Part shown: positions 6,901 through 7,613 of the stretch, in pieces
Position numbering within the stretch: position 1 is the first letter of the stretch
How the letters are laid out: each line of letters opens with the position of its first letter
Assembly: GCA_021775835.1 (NCBI GenBank)
Contig: JAJFHC010000248.1
Location: 1-7,613, forward strand
From: Hyphomicrobiales bacterium
GTDB lineage: Bacteria; Pseudomonadota; Alphaproteobacteria; Rhizobiales; JAJFHC01
Length of the DNA: 7,613 nt
Direction: 5' to 3'
Notes under the pieces: generated by a model
Database searches by the model: none
The model's input: only the letters and a program-made list of their open reading frames with translations
What the model was told of the DNA's origin: nothing
Program-made: the position numbers and the translations under genes

Positions 6901-7363
6901 CGATCATGCAGGGAACATCAACGCGTCTTCGGAAGAGGCTGTTGCGATCGAAAGCCTCGTAAATGGCATCTTAAGTGGTAGTCCAACTTGGACGGATCGA
7001 AATGACGATTCACACCCGCTGACCGTGGACGATATTCTTATCATCACTCCCTACAACGCGCAGGTTTTCGAAATTCAACAGCGATTGCCAAACATACGTG
7101 TTGGCACCGTTGACAAGTTTCAAGGACAGGAAGCACCAATTGCAATTTATTCAACGGCCACATCAACACCAGCCGATGCGCCGCGTGGTATGGAATTTCT
7201 TTATAATCTGAACCGATTCAATGTCGCTACATCCAGAGCAAAATGCGCCTGCGTTCTTGTCGCGGCTCCAGCTCTTATGGAGGCAGACTGTCGCACACCT
7301 AAGCAGATGCAATTGGCGAATGCTTTTTGCCGTTATCAAGAATTAGCTTCTACAATCTCGTAA
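3968..7363 (+). CDS. TM0106-type RecB-like nuclease / DEDDy exonuclease / SF1 helicase fusion
   Basis: The 1131-residue protein joins three enzyme domains. Residues 1-230 form a Cas4/RecB-like PD-(D/E)XK nuclease: H56 (RGAEH), D113 (GRADIL), D133-T-K135 and Q147 (QLCLYA). Cysteines C21, C215, C218 and C224 are placed as in the iron-sulphur cluster of Cas4, AddB and DNA2. Residues about 318-508 form a DEDDy exonuclease: D324 and E326 (FLDFEGDP), D423 (FVDLYG), Y489 and D493 (YNKDD). Residues about 725-1105 form a UPF1/DNA2-like helicase: Walker A GPPGSGKT (754-761), DEAA (864-867), GDPQQL (888-893), R933 (TWRLHP), VDKFQGQE (1048-1055) and NVATSRAK (1085-1092). It should bind DNA or RNA, unwind it with ATP and cut it in the cytoplasm; the physiological substrate of the family is unknown. 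I chose ATG 3968 because family members begin much like MQKTSNNFTFSATDLVGYL. The frame stays open upstream to a TTG at 3773, but those 65 codons show no domain. No strong ribosome site precedes 3968. The gene stands alone, with an IS3-type element beginning about 110 bp downstream. Confidence 0.92.
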   Translation: MQKTSNNFTFSATDLVGYLSCQSLTAFEKQVAEGQKSAPKVWNPLLEVLWQRGAEHERQFVEHLADSDLSVQTIEGVEVTANAIAQTEKAMSEGTDVIVQAALQNGQWVGRADILQKVNGTSKYGDWAYAPLDTKLARETKAGSVLQLCLYADLLESMQGSAPENLAIIPPFVDFQPEVYRYQDYAAYFRYVKRKFENSFAGDEAAPYPEPIPHCEICRWRNSCDQRRRDDDHLSLVANLSKAQSAELNTHGVTTLAQLGALPLPLPFEPARGSIQSLEKAREQARVQLEARMSGNNVHELLPFETGFGLSLLPEPDSADIFLDFEGDPFVGESGLEYLTGYACQNEAGDWEHHALWAIDRAQERAAFETFVDFVMARTTANPNLHIYHYAPYEPSAMKRLMGRYATREEEIDHMLRSGLFVDLYGVVRSAIRAGVESYSIKKLEPFFGYVRDKPMAEANLALARLQADLELGNADSIAEETKADVLAYNKDDCLATLSLRDWLETLRADALAEGADIPRPENNDGEISDDLSEWIERINALVERLTNDLPDDPETWNSEQNARWVLAHTLDFHRRENKAVWWEFFRLSDLSADDLTDERAALSGLSFDQEVGGTARAPIHRYSFPPQETDMRAGDSLMREGGDKFGTVHDISVENGFLDIKKRQDSRDINPQAVFAHKVISAQVMADALVRLGDFVVDNGIEGEGNYQAARDLLLRLDPRGVDMPLIQEDETTLVAAKRIVCAMTFGILPVQGPPGSGKTYAGSRMICELVRQGKTVGITANSHKVIRNLLDGVVEASHEMGVDLNCLQKVSEREDAVNRLAFTNDNGELATSLGSSAQVGGATAWYWSRLDAQDSVDVLFVDEAAQMALANVLAISGAAKTVVLLGDPQQLDQPVQGSHPDGTDISALAHLLDGEETIADHQGLFLEETWRLHPTISSFTSDLFYAGKLDSRDHNKRQIIESDGSISGAGLWYLPVDHAGNINASSEEAVAIESLVNGILSGSPTWTDRNDDSHPLTVDDILIITPYNAQVFEIQQRLPNIRVGTVDKFQGQEAPIAIYSTATSTPADAPRGMEFLYNLNRFNVATSRAKCACVLVAAPALMEADCRTPKQMQLANAFCRYQELASTIS

Positions 7364-7474
7364 GCGATTTTCTGAGCAGTCCAATTCCATTAGGATGCGC
7401 GCAGTTGGCCGCTTAGATATTTTGTCTGCCTTCGTGTGTTTGAAATAACTGAGCTGCCTAGTCATTCGGCGAAG

Positions 7475-7500
7475 TGAACCGCCCCGGGATTGTCGGAGGC
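7475..7500 (+). repeat. Putative left terminal inverted repeat of the IS3 element
   Basis: The 26 bases begin TGAACCGCCCCGGG and end CGGAGGC, matching the general form of IS3-family ends. The inner limit is approximate because the partner repeat is not in the window. Confidence 0.55.
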
Positions 7501-7527
7501 TCCAACTCTTGAGTAAATGGAGTCATC

Positions 7528-7613
7528 ATGAGCAAGACAACGAACAAGTTTTCATCTGAAGTACGTGCCCGGGCGGTGCGGATGGTATTGGATCACGAGG
7601 GCGAGCATCCCTC
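7528..7613 (+). CDS. IS3-family transposase OrfA, partial (3' end beyond window)
   Basis: Only the first 28 codons are present. The product begins MSKTTNKFSSEVRARAVRM and continues VLDHEGEHP, the familiar start of IS3-family OrfA proteins, which carry a helix-turn-helix that binds the element's ends. ATG 7528 is supported by GGAG at 7519-7522, 5 nt upstream. In intact elements OrfA is normally joined to the DDE-domain OrfB by a programmed -1 frameshift. Whether that holds here, and whether the copy is functional, cannot be seen. Confidence 0.85.
   Translation, partial: MSKTTNKFSSEVRARAVRMVLDHEGEHP

Larger units (their letters stand above)
7475..7613 (+). mobile_element. Left end of an IS3-family insertion sequence (cut by window edge)
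   Basis: The element appears to start at TGAACCGCCCCGGG (7475-7488), a sequence typical of terminal inverted repeats of one large IS3 group (TGAACCGCC...CGG). It is followed after about 50 bp by the first transposase gene. The right end, the second transposase frame and the target duplication lie outside the window. The three bases just before it, AAG (7472-7474), would be a candidate 3-bp target duplication. The element lies about 110 bp beyond the stop codon of the nuclease-helicase gene and does not interrupt it. Confidence 0.75.

Noticed and set aside
7361..7416. TAAGCG at the nuclease-helicase stop codon and CGCTTA about 44 nt later as a possible terminator stem.
   Set aside because: Six base pairs with a very long loop and no following T-tract is not a credible intrinsic terminator.
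1..7613. Search for CRISPR-like arrays, rRNA genes, complete tRNA genes and toxin-antitoxin pairs.
   Set aside because: No regularly spaced repeats, no rRNA-like sequence, no full cloverleaf and no small paired genes were visible on either strand.

Overview
The window looks like chromosomal DNA of an alphaproteobacterium. This is inferred from moderately GC-rich coding sequence, a cytosolic class III adenylate cyclase of the cyclase/TolB-like/TPR type that is multiplied in rhizobial and roseobacter-like genomes, a thiazoline-carboxylate hydrolase-family protein, and the edge of an IS3-family element. Genus cannot be fixed from the sequence alone.

Layout. Positions 1-293 hold no convincing gene. 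A small minus-strand gene (294-719) encodes a 141-residue protein with a STAS/SpoIIAA-like look. It is transcribed divergently from the adenylate cyclase (926-2653, +), and the gap between them is about 200 bp. The cyclase converges, across a 43-bp gap, on a minus-strand gene (2697-3188) for an L-2-amino-thiazoline-4-carboxylate hydrolase-family protein. About 780 bp of apparently non-coding DNA follows (3189-3967). It contains one copy of a 28-nt imperfect repeat whose partner lies at 221-248.

The largest gene (3968-7363, +) encodes a 1131-residue fusion. In order it carries a Cas4/RecB-like PD-(D/E)XK nuclease with four cysteines placed as for an iron-sulphur cluster, a DEDDy-type exonuclease domain, and a UPF1/DNA2-like superfamily 1 helicase. 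This is the TM0106-type RecB-like nuclease architecture. All expected catalytic motifs are visible, so the protein looks intact. About 110 bp after its stop codon an IS3-family element begins (left end near 7475), and its first gene runs off the window.

How the genes work together. No operon is evident. The first three genes alternate in strand and look like independent housekeeping or signalling units. The nuclease-helicase stands alone between a long non-coding region and an insertion sequence, and its coding sequence looks slightly poorer in GC than the cyclase. That is the accessory part of the window and the best candidate for something not fully described: a single-protein DNA-processing, repair or defence enzyme. 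Its biological role is not shown by the sequence.
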